Assembly (NCBI GenBank): GCA_948530865.1
Contig: CAOTKV010000003.1
Location: forward strand, 83,859-147,858
Direction of reading: 5' to 3'
From: an uncultured Clostridia bacterium
Lineage (GTDB): Bacteria; Bacillota; Clostridia; TANB77; CAG-508
DNA length: 64,000 bases
Part shown: piece by piece, positions 36,566 to 44,420 of the stretch
Layout: each line of letters opens with the position of its first letter
Position numbering within the stretch: position 1 is the first letter of the stretch
Translations under genes and position numbers: made by a program
The notes under the pieces: model-generated
What the model saw: the letters and a program-made list of their open reading frames with translations, nothing else
The model's database searches: none
Told to the model about the DNA's origin: nothing

Positions 36566-37186
36566 TTACTCTACTTCAACCAAATTTGCATATACTACAT
36601 ATCTTTGAGTAGCATGACCAATGTTATTTATTGGCCAACATGTATATAACATTAAAATTTCTTTTTCTTTTTGTATTGGAACTTCCTCTGTTGCTGTTTC
36701 ATCAATAATCTTTGTTTCATATATTTCATATTTAAATATTCCATATGTCGTATCTAATAATATTTCATCACCAATTTCAGCTTTTGGTAAATTAGCAAGA
36801 AAAGACTTAAAATTATGACCAGCCATAACTACACTTCCACCTTCTCCTGGAAAATATGATATATCATCATGAGCAACACCACTTTTTAAAATATTATATG
36901 TTGCACCATAATATACTGGTAAATCTACATTAATACTTTCTATTTTTATATTAGCATATTTACTTCCATATGTTGGATAATTTACTAATACATCTCCTTC
37001 TAAAACTGGAGTTATTGTTTGAACATCATTTTCACTAATTGTTATTATTTGTAAAAGGTTCGTTGCCATTTCAAATTTTTCTTTACCAACCTTTATTACA
37101 ATACAACTAATTAAAAGTACAAACAAAAAAGCAACTATTAACGAAATAATAGCTGCTTTTATACTTTTTAATATATTTTTTATCAT
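36566..37186 (-). CDS. Class D-like sortase
   Basis: Membrane-anchored transpeptidase that attaches surface proteins to the wall. A helix at ~12-32 is followed by a sortase beta-barrel of standard size. Catalytic residues are visible: His124 in MAGHNFKSF, Cys183 in LYTCWP and Arg195 in QRYVVYA. The YTCWP form and short N-terminus fit class D. It lies 7 bases downstream of the surface protein gene 37194-37781, which makes that protein the likely dedicated substrate. It is one of three sortases in the window. Confidence 0.85.
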   Translation of the reverse strand: MIKNILKSIKAAIISLIVAFLFVLLISCIVIKVGKEKFEMATNLLQIITISENDVQTITPVLEGDVLVNYPTYGSKYANIKIESINVDLPVYYGATYNILKSGVAHDDISYFPGEGGSVVMAGHNFKSFLANLPKAEIGDEILLDTTYGIFKYEIYETKIIDETATEEVPIQKEKEILMLYTCWPINNIGHATQRYVVYANLVEVE

Positions 37187-37193
37187 CTACAGA

Positions 37194-37781
37194 TTATGCT
37201 CTTTTTTTTACAACTACTGCAACGGCAACAATTGCTAAAACTACTACTGCATATACTGCATAGTTAGCACCTGTATATAATAATGTTTCTCCTGCTGGTT
37301 TTGTTGTAGATGTATTTGTATTTCCTGGTAAAGAAGCTACATCTTTTGTAATTAAAGATTCAACTTTTCCAGAAGCTAAAACTTTAGAATTACGTGTTAA
37401 TGTATATGTATTATCAGATGTATTAACTTTTAATGTTAGTCCAACTGCACTAGCAGCATCTGTAGCTAATGAAATAATTTTTGATTTTACATCAGCACTT
37501 AAATTTGCAACATCTTTTACACCTGAATCTGTAACTAATTTTTCTGCTTCCATAATTTTTGCATATGCTGTATCAGCTTGTGAATCATTTACATTTTTTG
37601 CAAGATCATCTCTTATAGCTGTTTTTTGACTATTTGTTAATTCAAACATCATTCCATTGATAACATGATAATTTGTAACATACTCTGTTAATTCTTTTGT
37701 TCCTGCATTAACATTTAAAGACATTGTAATTACAGCTAAAACTACAAGTGCCATAACTAATAATTTTGATATTTTACTCAT
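37194..37781 (-). CDS. Secreted surface protein, probable substrate of the adjacent sortase
   Basis: A signal peptide (LLVMALVVLAVITMSLNVNA-G) precedes a ~130-residue helical domain and a Thr/Asn/Pro linker (GNTNTSTTKPAGE). The C-terminus is sorting-signal-like: LLYTGANY, a hydrophobic helix (AVYAVVVLAIVAVAVVV) and KKRA. The LYTG motif lacks the Pro of LPXTG. The GTG at 37796 is less likely as a start because the AAAGGGG site for the ATG at 37781 lies inside it. Immediately upstream of a class D-like sortase gene. The globular domain family is unknown. Confidence 0.75.
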   Translation of the reverse strand: MSKISKLLVMALVVLAVITMSLNVNAGTKELTEYVTNYHVINGMMFELTNSQKTAIRDDLAKNVNDSQADTAYAKIMEAEKLVTDSGVKDVANLSADVKSKIISLATDAASAVGLTLKVNTSDNTYTLTRNSKVLASGKVESLITKDVASLPGNTNTSTTKPAGETLLYTGANYAVYAVVVLAIVAVAVVVKKRA

Positions 37782-37940
37782 TTTTTCCCCTTTCACTATT
37801 AAAAAATTAATACTAATAATATTTTAACATTTCTAAATTTCCTTTGCAATACCTTTTTTTTGGAATTATTTTATCTAAAAATTTGTATTCCATATAATAA
37901 AAGCATTTTCAAAATTTATTAATATTTTTTTAAAATCTTC

Positions 37941-37969
37941 TTGAATTATAATTTAGTATATGTTATTAT
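37941..37969 (+). promoter_or_regulatory. SigA-type promoter of tRNA-Trp
   Basis: TTGAAT and TATTAT are separated by exactly 17 bases, and the -10 ends 20 bases before the first base of the tRNA. The 208-base gap before the tRNA holds nothing else I can support. Confidence 0.6.
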
Positions 37970-37989
37970 ATTAATTGTTAATTTCATTT

Positions 37990-38064
37990 AGGGGTATAGT
38001 GTCAATGGTAGCACATCGGTCTCCAAAACCGCCTGTGTGGGTTCGAATCCTACTACCCCTGCCA
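37990..38064 (+). tRNA. tRNA-Trp (anticodon CCA), CCA tail encoded
   Basis: The 7-bp acceptor stem AGGGGTA/TACCCCT, T-arm GTGGG-TTCGAAT-CCTAC and anticodon stem CGGT/ACCG around the loop CTCCAAA give anticodon CCA at positions 34-36. The discriminator G is followed by an encoded CCA. This is the only tRNA gene in the window. It lies on the plus strand between two minus-strand operons and has its own terminator. Confidence 0.95.
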
Positions 38065-38070
38065 TAAAAA

Positions 38071-38099
38071 ACTAGATTTGAATAAAATCTAGTTTTTTT
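38071..38099 (+). terminator. Terminator after tRNA-Trp
   Basis: ACTAGATTT and AAATCTAGT form a perfect 9-bp stem with a five-base loop, followed by seven T. It separates the tRNA from the M23 gene, whose binding site begins 20 bases later. Confidence 0.88.
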
Positions 38100-38130
38100 A
38101 TATTCTTTTTTCAATAAAGGAGGTATTCTT

Positions 38131-38716
38131 ATAAATAATTTTATTTCAATTTTTTTTACAATTATTCTATTTTTAATAATCTATTTAAATATCATTAATT
38201 TTTTCAATAATTACTCATCTAATTTAAATGTTGATAAGAATTTAAATTCTGATTATCACTTTTCTTCTCAAGATTTTATTTGGCCTATTCCTCGGCTTTC
38301 ACACAATAACTTCTTATTTTGGACCTAGAAAATCCCCTGCAAAAGGAAGCTCTTCAAATCATTCTGGAATAGATATTTCTGCTCCTCAAAATACATCCGT
38401 ATATTCTGTGATTAGCGGAAAGGTTGAATATGTAGGATTTAATGGAGCAAATGGTTGCACTGTTATAATTTCAAATAATAATATATCTATATCATATTGT
38501 CATCTTTCTCCTAATTTTTTAGTAAATGTTGGAGATCAAATTGATAAAGGAAAAATTATTGGAAATGTTGGTCCTAAAAATATTTATACTATTCCTAATA
38601 ATCCATATAAGGATTCTAATGGAAATCCCACAAATGGTGCAACAACTGGATGTCATCTACATCTTACAATAAAAAAAGACGGCATAGCCGTCAATCCTTT
38701 GAATTTCTTTAATTAA
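38131..38716 (+). CDS. M23 (LytM-type) metallopeptidase, +1 frameshift at CGG; possible ATA start
   Basis: Membrane-anchored peptidoglycan endopeptidase of ~194 residues when frames are joined. A hydrophobic N-terminal helix (~5-24) and a linker lead to WPIP, where frame zero has CGG (CCT CGG CTT, 38293) and stops at TAG ten codons later. Skipping one C gives [15 protein letters not shown], then the zinc-site motifs NHSGID and GCHLHL. No ATG is near the start; AAAGGAGG is seven bases before an ATA codon at 38131, so ATA may initiate. Both anomalies could mean decay, but all catalytic motifs are intact. Convergent with efp, overlapping by four bases. Confidence 0.75.
38293..38295 (+). other. 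In-frame CGG at +1 frameshift site of the M23 peptidase
   Basis: Frame zero reads ATT CCT CGG CTT TCA; the restored frame reads CCT (C) GGC TTT CAC. The conserved WP-x-P-G pattern of M23 enzymes is completed by that GGC Gly. Second of three such sites. Confidence 0.78.
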
Positions 38717-39279
38717 ATTCTTTCCATGTATTCACCAGTTCTTGTATCTATTCTTATAACATCGCCGATATTTACAAATAATGGAACTGATATTTCTAAA
38801 CCATTTTCTAATGTTGCTGGTTTACCAGAAGTTGTAGTTGTATTTCCACTAAATCCTGGTTCTGTATATGTAACTTCTAATTCAACAAACATTGGTGGTT
38901 CTACGTTAAATACTTTTCCTTTAAAAGATAATACTGTAACATTCATATTTTCTTTTATATATTTTAAAGCATCTCCTAATTGTTCTTCATTTAATGGTAT
39001 TTGTTCATATGTTTCATTATCCATGAAATAATATAAACCTTCATCTTGATATAAATATTGCATATCTCTTTTTTCAATTTCAGCACCTTGTAATTTTTCA
39101 GATGGATTGAATGTTCTTTCAATAACTGCACCTGTTATTACATTTTTCATTTTTACTCTAACAAAAGCTGCCCCTTTTCCTGGTTTTACATGTTGAAATT
39201 CAACAACTTTGAAAACATTTCCATCTAATTCAAATGTTGTATTATTTCTTAAATCTCCAGCCATATATACTTCTGCCAT
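38713..39279 (-). CDS. efp: Translation elongation factor P
   Basis: Promotes peptide-bond formation at polyproline stretches. The 188 residues have the KOW-like N-terminal domain with the modification loop KPGKGAAF (Lys34), two OB domains and the C-terminal signature [17 protein letters not shown]. The ATG is preceded by AAAGGAG at proper spacing. An M24 peptidase gene follows the usual pepQ-efp order upstream. The convergent M23 gene ends within its stop codon. Confidence 0.96.
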   Translation of the reverse strand: MAEVYMAGDLRNNTTFELDGNVFKVVEFQHVKPGKGAAFVRVKMKNVITGAVIERTFNPSEKLQGAEIEKRDMQYLYQDEGLYYFMDNETYEQIPLNEEQLGDALKYIKENMNVTVLSFKGKVFNVEPPMFVELEVTYTEPGFSGNTTTTSGKPATLENGLEISVPLFVNIGDVIRIDTRTGEYMERI

Positions 39280-39351
39280 ACTAATTCTCTCCTTTTCGTT
39301 TTATTTAAACTACATATTATATTAACATATTTTTCCTTTTGAATCAATAGT

Positions 39352-40419
39352 TTATCCTAATTTTATTACAGTATAGTCTTTTTTAGATTTAGTTAAATTT
39401 CTACATTCTGTTTTTCCAACTATAAATGTATCCTCTATTCTTATTCCAAATTTTCCTGCTTTATACACTCCTGGTTCTATTGCAATAATAGAATTTTCTT
39501 TTAATATATAATCTTGTTTTGACCTTAATATTGGTTTTTCATGAATATCTATTCCTACTCCATGACCAAATGCATGTAATATATCATAATTTTTTAATTT
39601 ATACTCTGTTTCTCTATCTTTTATTACTGTTTTTACATTTGCACCATCTCTTAAAAGTGAACCTATTTTTCTTTGCTCTTCTAAAACAAATTCATATGCT
39701 TCTTTATATTCTTCTTTAACTTCTTCTGCAAAAACTACTCGTGAAAAATCAGAACAATATCCTTTATATCTAGCACCAATATCAAATTGTATGATATCTC
39801 CTTTTTCTACTCTTCTATCAGTTGGAACGCAATGTGGCATTGATGTATTTTCACCGAAAGCGACAATAGATTCAAATGCTAGACCATCAGCACCATTTTG
39901 AATCATAAATTTTTCAATTTCAAAAGCAACTTCTTTTTCTGTCATTCCTTCTTTTATATTTCTTATAATATATTCAAATGCTTTATCTGTAATTTCACAT
40001 GCTTTTGTAATATATTCAATTTCTTCTTCATCTTTTACTATACGTGCATTCTCTATTAATCCTTCTGTTTCAACTAAATTAACTTGATAAGTATGTAAAT
40101 AATTTTTATATTTTTCATAAGTAACATAATTTTCTTCAAAGCCAACATTATCATTTGTCATAAAAATTGACTCATAATCATATTTACTAAGGTCTTTCGA
40201 ATTATAACTAACAATTTCATCACTTATAGTTAATTGTCTATTTACACTTTCTATATATCTGCTATCTGTAACAAATATATTTTCTTTTGGTGCAATTATC
40301 AAAAAACCTTCTTCAGAAAGACCTGTTAAATATCTAACATTTACTGGATTAGATACTATCATGCCTTCTAGTTTTAATGAACTTAACTGATTTCTTAACC
40401 ACTTAATTCTTGGATTCAT
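39352..40419 (-). CDS. M24 family Xaa-Pro dipeptidase/aminopeptidase
   Basis: Cleaves Xaa-Pro bonds using two metal ions. An N-terminal creatinase-like domain (VNVRYLTGLSEEGFLII) is followed by the pita-bread domain with the metal ligands in FDIGARYKGYCSDFSR (two Asp), HAFGHGVGIDIHE (His), AIEPGVY (Glu) and RIEDTF (Glu). The start at 40419 (MNPRIKW) has GAGAGG nine bases upstream; the earlier ATG at 40428 abuts that site. It is upstream of efp, a widespread pairing that links proline peptide turnover and translation. Confidence 0.92.
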   Translation of the reverse strand: MNPRIKWLRNQLSSLKLEGMIVSNPVNVRYLTGLSEEGFLIIAPKENIFVTDSRYIESVNRQLTISDEIVSYNSKDLSKYDYESIFMTNDNVGFEENYVTYEKYKNYLHTYQVNLVETEGLIENARIVKDEEEIEYITKACEITDKAFEYIIRNIKEGMTEKEVAFEIEKFMIQNGADGLAFESIVAFGENTSMPHCVPTDRRVEKGDIIQFDIGARYKGYCSDFSRVVFAEEVKEEYKEAYEFVLEEQRKIGSLLRDGANVKTVIKDRETEYKLKNYDILHAFGHGVGIDIHEKPILRSKQDYILKENSIIAIEPGVYKAGKFGIRIEDTFIVGKTECRNLTKSKKDYTVIKLG

Positions 40420-40443
40420 ATATATCATCCTCTCAAAAAATTT

Positions 40444-41211
40444 CTATAAAATTTGATTACTTATAACTCTGCAAAAATCTAAAAAAGAATCTAATACTAA
40501 ATTAGATGGCAAAAATATACAAACCATAGCTGACATTGCTAGAAATGGTCCAAAAGCTATGTAATCATCTTTCTTTTTTAATATTAATATTCTTACAAAT
40601 AGTAATATTATTGAAAAAACTGCTGCAACAACAAATGCAAGCAAAGAAATTTCTACAATAGTATTTGCTCCAAAATACAAACCAATTGCAGCCATAAATT
40701 TAACATCTCCAAGTCCCATTGCTTCTTTTCCAGTTATTATCCATCCTAATAATGTTATAACTGCAAAAATAAGTGCTCCTACAAACATTCCAATAATATA
40801 ATCTTTTGCCATATTTACATTTGAAATTCCATACACAAATGTTATTATTAATCCAAATTCTAATATTGTTAAATTTAGTCTGTTTGGAAGAATTCTATGA
40901 GATGAATCTATTGAAAAAGATAAAATTAACATTGGAGTTAATATTAAAAATTTAATCAGGTCTAAATTTTTAAATATATCTTCTTTTTCAATTCCAAATT
41001 TATATAATAAACATACATATATAATTGCGATAATTATCATAAAAATATAATTTAGTTTTAGTCCCTTTTTGTTTTCTTTAAAAAACTCTGTAGAAAATAT
41101 TTTCTTATTTTCTGGAATTCTTATATTACACCATGCTACAAATTTTCCAACTATTAATCCACAAAAAGCAATTAAAACATAATAACCTATAAATACATTA
41201 TTAAAATACAT
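40444..41211 (-). CDS. Type IV prepilin peptidase (A24 aspartic protease)
   Basis: Polytopic aspartic protease that processes prepilin-like leaders. The catalytic Asp pair is visible in SFSIDSSHRILPNRL and in GLGDVKFMAAIGLYFG. The cytoplasmic N-terminal loop lacks the CxxC zinc motifs of methylating enzymes. Length is 255 residues. No pilin operon is adjacent; the pilin-like protein at 26086 is a possible but unsupported substrate. It is followed by M24 and efp in the same direction and preceded by yqeG. Confidence 0.86.
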   Translation of the reverse strand: MYFNNVFIGYYVLIAFCGLIVGKFVAWCNIRIPENKKIFSTEFFKENKKGLKLNYIFMIIIAIIYVCLLYKFGIEKEDIFKNLDLIKFLILTPMLILSFSIDSSHRILPNRLNLTILEFGLIITFVYGISNVNMAKDYIIGMFVGALIFAVITLLGWIITGKEAMGLGDVKFMAAIGLYFGANTIVEISLLAFVVAAVFSIILLFVRILILKKKDDYIAFGPFLAMSAMVCIFLPSNLVLDSFLDFCRVISNQIL

Positions 41212-41217
41212 TATTTC

Positions 41218-41715
41218 CTACCCATTTATTTTCTTTAAATATTTCTTTATTATTAAATTTTCAATAGGTCTTTTAAACTTTGTCATCCAAATATCTTTTT
41301 CAGCTAAAGGCTCTACTAAAATTGAATACATTTTCATTCTATTGGCACCAATTACATCTGTAAATATTTGATCCCCTACTGCTGCTATATTTTTTTCAGG
41401 TAAATCTAATTCTTTTATAGCTTTTTTGAAACCTCTTTTAAGTGGTTTTGTAGCAAATTTTATATATGATATATTTAGAAAATTTGCTACCATTTCCACT
41501 TTTTGAGTTTTGTTACTATTAGATACAATCATACATTTAATTCCATTTTCTTTTATATTGTTGTACCATTCTAATAGTCCTTCAACATAATTCAAATCAA
41601 AATCTAATAAAGTATTATCTACATCTAATATCAAAGCTTTTATATTATTTTCTTTCAAAAACTCTGGTTTAATTTCTGTAACTTTTTTAAAATAAAAATT
41701 GGGATATATTGTCAT
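41218..41715 (-). CDS. YqeG-family HAD phosphatase
   Basis: HAD superfamily, class IIIA. Motif I is LDVDNTLLDFD (first Asp ~31), motif II VSNSNK and motif IV GDQIFTDVIGANR. At 165 residues it matches YqeG, a phosphatase-like protein of unclear substrate in Firmicutes. It ends six bases before the prepilin peptidase start, so the two are probably co-transcribed. Confidence 0.88.
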   Translation of the reverse strand: MTIYPNFYFKKVTEIKPEFLKENNIKALILDVDNTLLDFDLNYVEGLLEWYNNIKENGIKCMIVSNSNKTQKVEMVANFLNISYIKFATKPLKRGFKKAIKELDLPEKNIAAVGDQIFTDVIGANRMKMYSILVEPLAEKDIWMTKFKRPIENLIIKKYLKKING

Positions 41716-41800
41716 TTACTTCTCCTTAAAATTTTTGTATTTAGTCAAAAATTTTATTTATATTACACATATATTACCAATTTGTTGAGTTTTTGTCAAT

Positions 41801-42466
41801 TTATTTACAAAAAATATGCTTTCCAATTGTCATAACTTGAGGTCTACTCCATATCCAACCTGATGTTGCTGTATTAGGGTTAAAATAATAAATACAACCA
41901 GACGTTGGATCCCATCCATTTATTGCATCTTGTGCTGCTTTTTTTGCTTGTGCATCAGGTGTTAAATTTATTTGTCCATCAGAAACACATGTATACGCAC
42001 CTGATTGATATATTACTCCTGCAATTGTATTTGGAAATTTTGAATTAGCAACTCTATTTAATACACTTGCAGCAACAGCAACCATTCCCTTATATGGTTC
42101 TCCTCTCGCTTCTGCATATACCAATTTACTTAGTAAATTTAAATCTGTATTATTACTAGAATTACCTGAAGCAGGTTTACTAGATGATGTTATGCCTAAT
42201 GCTGCAAGAGTCTTTTCACCTGCAATACCGTCAACTTTCAAATTATTTTTTCTTTGAAATTTTTTAACAGCTTCAAAAGTCTGACTTCCATAAATTCCAT
42301 CTGCACTTCCTGAATAATATCCCCAAGCTTTCAATTTTTCTTGTATTTTTTTTACTTCATTTCCTCTTGAACCATATTTTGATAATGCATAATTGTATGT
42401 TGGAACTAAAATAATTATGCTAATAATTAAAAATAAAGTTAGAATAAATAAAATTTTTCTTTTCAT
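41801..42466 (-). CDS. sleB: Spore cortex-lytic enzyme SleB
   Basis: Secreted lytic transglycosylase that degrades cortex peptidoglycan during germination. A signal anchor (~5-26) is followed by a peptidoglycan-binding type 1 domain (~30-93, YGSQTFEAVKKFQRKNNLKVDG) and the SleB catalytic domain (~108-221) with the catalytic Glu in LVYAEARGE and the ending WIWSRPQVMTIGKHIFCK. With spoIVA and gerA it shows a working sporulation and germination programme. Confidence 0.93.
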   Translation of the reverse strand: MKRKILFILTLFLIISIIILVPTYNYALSKYGSRGNEVKKIQEKLKAWGYYSGSADGIYGSQTFEAVKKFQRKNNLKVDGIAGEKTLAALGITSSSKPASGNSSNNTDLNLLSKLVYAEARGEPYKGMVAVAASVLNRVANSKFPNTIAGVIYQSGAYTCVSDGQINLTPDAQAKKAAQDAINGWDPTSGCIYYFNPNTATSGWIWSRPQVMTIGKHIFCK

Positions 42467-42527
42467 ATCTTCACTTTCCTTTATAAATTTTATTAATATT
42501 TTTTTCCAAATTTTATTTTTTATTCAA
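42467..42527. other. Start of a 712-bp gene-free region
   Basis: The gap from 42467 to 43178 holds the long palindromic repeat, a 67-nt stem-loop and a 190-nt hairpin, each listed separately. The rest is AT-rich and shows no supported gene; the final stretch would carry the promoter of the gene at 43179. Confidence 0.5.
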
Positions 42528-42712
42528 GAAATTGCTATTTGAGTGAGTGAATTTTTTACTACTTTTAATTATGCTTTGTAGATAATTCTAAAAATTTATC
42601 ATTCCTTGCCGTCGCTAACGCTCCAAACTGCGCGTCACTCTAAATTTTTAAATTATTCTACAAAGCTTTAATGAATGTGTGCAAAAAATTCACTCACTCA
42701 AATAACAATTTC
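42528..42712. repeat. MITE-like palindromic repeat, long copy
   Basis: 185-bp element with 30-bp terminal inverted repeats that differ at one position (left begins GAAATTGCTATTTGAGTGAG; the right end ends ACTCAAATAACAATTTC). Inner arms are also inverted (GCTTTGTAGATAATT on the left; AATTATTCTACAAAGC on the right), so the element can fold on itself around a GC-richer centre (about 42605-42640, CCGTCGCTAACGCTCC). A 23-bp block at 42650-42672 is identical to one in the short copy at 30790. No transposase reading frame inside. It may be a non-autonomous element. Confidence 0.78.
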
Positions 42713-42713
42713 A

Positions 42714-42780
42714 AATAGCCTATGACATAAATTCCTGCTAAGCAGTAAATTTACAGTAGTCGCTTAAGTTCTAGGCTGTT
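42714..42780. ncRNA. 67-nt stem-loop, possible structured RNA
   Basis: AATAGCCTA and TAGGCTGTT pair over nine positions (one G-U). Inside, a second hairpin forms from CTGC-TAA-GCAG with flanking AAATT/AATTT pairs. It begins two bases after the long repeat and precedes the 190-nt hairpin. I could not place it in a known RNA family, and it may be part of a larger transcript with its neighbour. Confidence 0.35.
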
Positions 42781-42824
42781 AGAAATTTTATTTATTGTAG
42801 TAACTTTAAATTTTGCACTTAATA

Positions 42825-43014
42825 TTTTTATATAATAATTTTCTGAAAGAAAAGTTCGAATGTAAACAGAGTATTTTATTAGTAGAATATTTTTAAAGAA
42901 AATAGGGAATCTCAAATTTTTTTGAGGGCGCTGTTTTCTTTAAAAATTTAATTCTACTTTAAAATGCATCGGAATACCGAGAACTTTGAAAGAAGAAAAT
43001 GTATTATATAAAAA
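42825..43014 (+). ncRNA. 190-nt structured RNA candidate with 6S-RNA-like fold
   Basis: Outer closing stem: 13 perfect pairs (42825-42837 with 43002-43014), 6 pairs (TTTTCT/AGAAAA) and 7 pairs (AAAGTTC 42851-42857 with GAACTTT 42981-42987). A large central bubble follows, whose 3' strand holds a tetraloop hairpin TCGG-AATA-CCGA (42969-42980). The terminal arm has 8 pairs (AGTAGAAT/ATTCTACT), 13 pairs (42890-42902 with 42934-42946) and an apical CTCAAA/TTTGAG hairpin. Length and plan match 6S RNA, the sigma-A-polymerase-binding regulator, but I recognised no diagnostic sequence. It could instead be another palindromic element. Confidence 0.4.
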
Positions 43015-43178
43015 TACAAGTTATACAATTAAAATTACTCATACAAATAAATTTTGTAATTAAAATGTAATATTATTTTATCAATATTGTGTTGAAAAAA
43101 AGATATTTTATTATTATAATGTGTAAGAAGAATATTATATCTTGTTATAATGTTTAATAAATATAGGAGTATCAAAAT

Positions 43179-44357
43179 ATGAAATTTTCTACTAATATAA
43201 CATTTAGTGGTGATTTAATTGAAAATCAAAAAGCAACAATTACATATTCAGGTTATTTATTTGAAAGAAATTCATCATCTCTAAAAATCGTTTATGGTTT
43301 TGGAGATAATTGGATGTACACAAATGAACAAGAAATGAAAAAAACAAAAGATGGATTTGTTGCAACTATTAAAATGTTAAATTTTTCAAAATTTAATTTT
43401 TGCTTTAAAAATGCTAATAATGAATGGGATAATAATTTTGGTTCAAATTTCGTGGCTCCTATTTCTGAATTTAAAATAGATGAAAAATTTATTTTAAATG
43501 AAAATGCTGTTGAAGATATTTTAACAAATTTAGTAAAATATGATATTTCTAAAGTTGAAACACCTAAAGTTAAATCATTTTCTGAAACAGTAGAACAATA
43601 TGAATCTACTGAAATTGAAGAAGTTGAAGAAAACGAAGAAATTGAAATTATAGATAATGTTGATGTAAAACCACTTGAAGAAGAAATTGAAGATGCTTCT
43701 ATTTCTTTAGAAGAAGATAATTCTTTTGAAGCATATTATGAAGAAAATGAAGCAATTGATATTTCTGAAACAGTAGAAAATGAAATTTTAGATGATGAAA
43801 TTAATGCAGATTTAAATGAAGAATTTACTGATTTATATAATGGTACACCTGAAGATGAAACAGAAGAAAATATTGAAGAAGATACTACTTCTCCTCAATT
43901 TGATATAAATAAATTTTCTTCAATTTTTGATGAAATTGAAAATATCAAAACAGAAAAAGATACTACTACTGTTGATAATCTTGTATCAAGCTTAGTGAAT
44001 AATTTATACGAGAATTCAAAAAAAATTGAAGCTGAAGAAAAAGAAAAAGTTAGCAAACTTTTCGAATCAATTTTTGAAGAATCTAAAGAAACAAGTGATT
44101 CAAAATCTAATTTTCAAGTAGCTGAAGAAGAAGGTTCTCTTATTGATAATTTAAATAATAGTAATGATGAAATAGAAGTAAAACCAGCACGTATAAGTGT
44201 TGAACCAACAAAACTTTATAAATATAGTAATGAACTTGGTTTAGTCGTTAGTCATCGTTCTTTAAATCCATTTTATAGATTTAAAAAGAAAGTAAAACTT
44301 GCATTTTATAAAATTTTTACAGCAATACCAAGAATGTTATCAGAAAATAATGAATAA
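43179..44357 (+). CDS. Starch-binding-like (CBM25/53) domain protein with acidic linker
   Basis: Residues ~5-90 read as a CBM25/53-type carbohydrate-binding module (ATITYSGYLFERNSSSLKIV, YGFGDNW, FCFKNANNEWDNNFGSNF), which binds alpha-1,4-glucans. Residues ~130-330 are strongly acidic, Glu/Asp/Ile-rich and disordered. The C-terminus is ordered and basic (YSNELGLVVSHRSLNPFYRF, then KKKVKLAFYKIFTAIPRML). There is no signal peptide, so it should act in the cytosol, perhaps on storage glucan degraded by glgP. GGAGT lies nine bases before the ATG. Ends at a long bidirectional terminator shared with fhs. Confidence 0.72.
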   Translation: MKFSTNITFSGDLIENQKATITYSGYLFERNSSSLKIVYGFGDNWMYTNEQEMKKTKDGFVATIKMLNFSKFNFCFKNANNEWDNNFGSNFVAPISEFKIDEKFILNENAVEDILTNLVKYDISKVETPKVKSFSETVEQYESTEIEEVEENEEIEIIDNVDVKPLEEEIEDASISLEEDNSFEAYYEENEAIDISETVENEILDDEINADLNEEFTDLYNGTPEDETEENIEEDTTSPQFDINKFSSIFDEIENIKTEKDTTTVDNLVSSLVNNLYENSKKIEAEEKEKVSKLFESIFEESKETSDSKSNFQVAEEEGSLIDNLNNSNDEIEVKPARISVEPTKLYKYSNELGLVVSHRSLNPFYRFKKKVKLAFYKIFTAIPRMLSENNE

Positions 44358-44369
44358 CTCAATTTTCCT

Positions 44370-44420
44370 AATTAAAAAGAAAAGAAGTATATTAAAACTA
44401 TACTTCTTTTCTTTTTAATT
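44370..44420. terminator. Bidirectional terminator between the CBM gene and fhs
   Basis: A perfect 22-bp stem (44370-44391 with 44399-44420) closes a seven-base loop (TTAAAAC). The arms are A/G- and T/C-rich with T-runs at each strand's 3' side. It reaches the first base of the fhs stop codon. Confidence 0.85.

Noticed and set aside
38408..38716. Stand-alone 102-residue gene with a GTG start
   Set aside because: The upstream codons in the same frame encode the first zinc motif of an M23 domain, so this is only the end of a longer frameshifted gene.
42528..42712. CRISPR array or tandem repeat in the intergenic region
   Set aside because: The repeated parts are inverted, not direct, and there are no regularly spaced repeats; no CRISPR array or cas gene is in the window.
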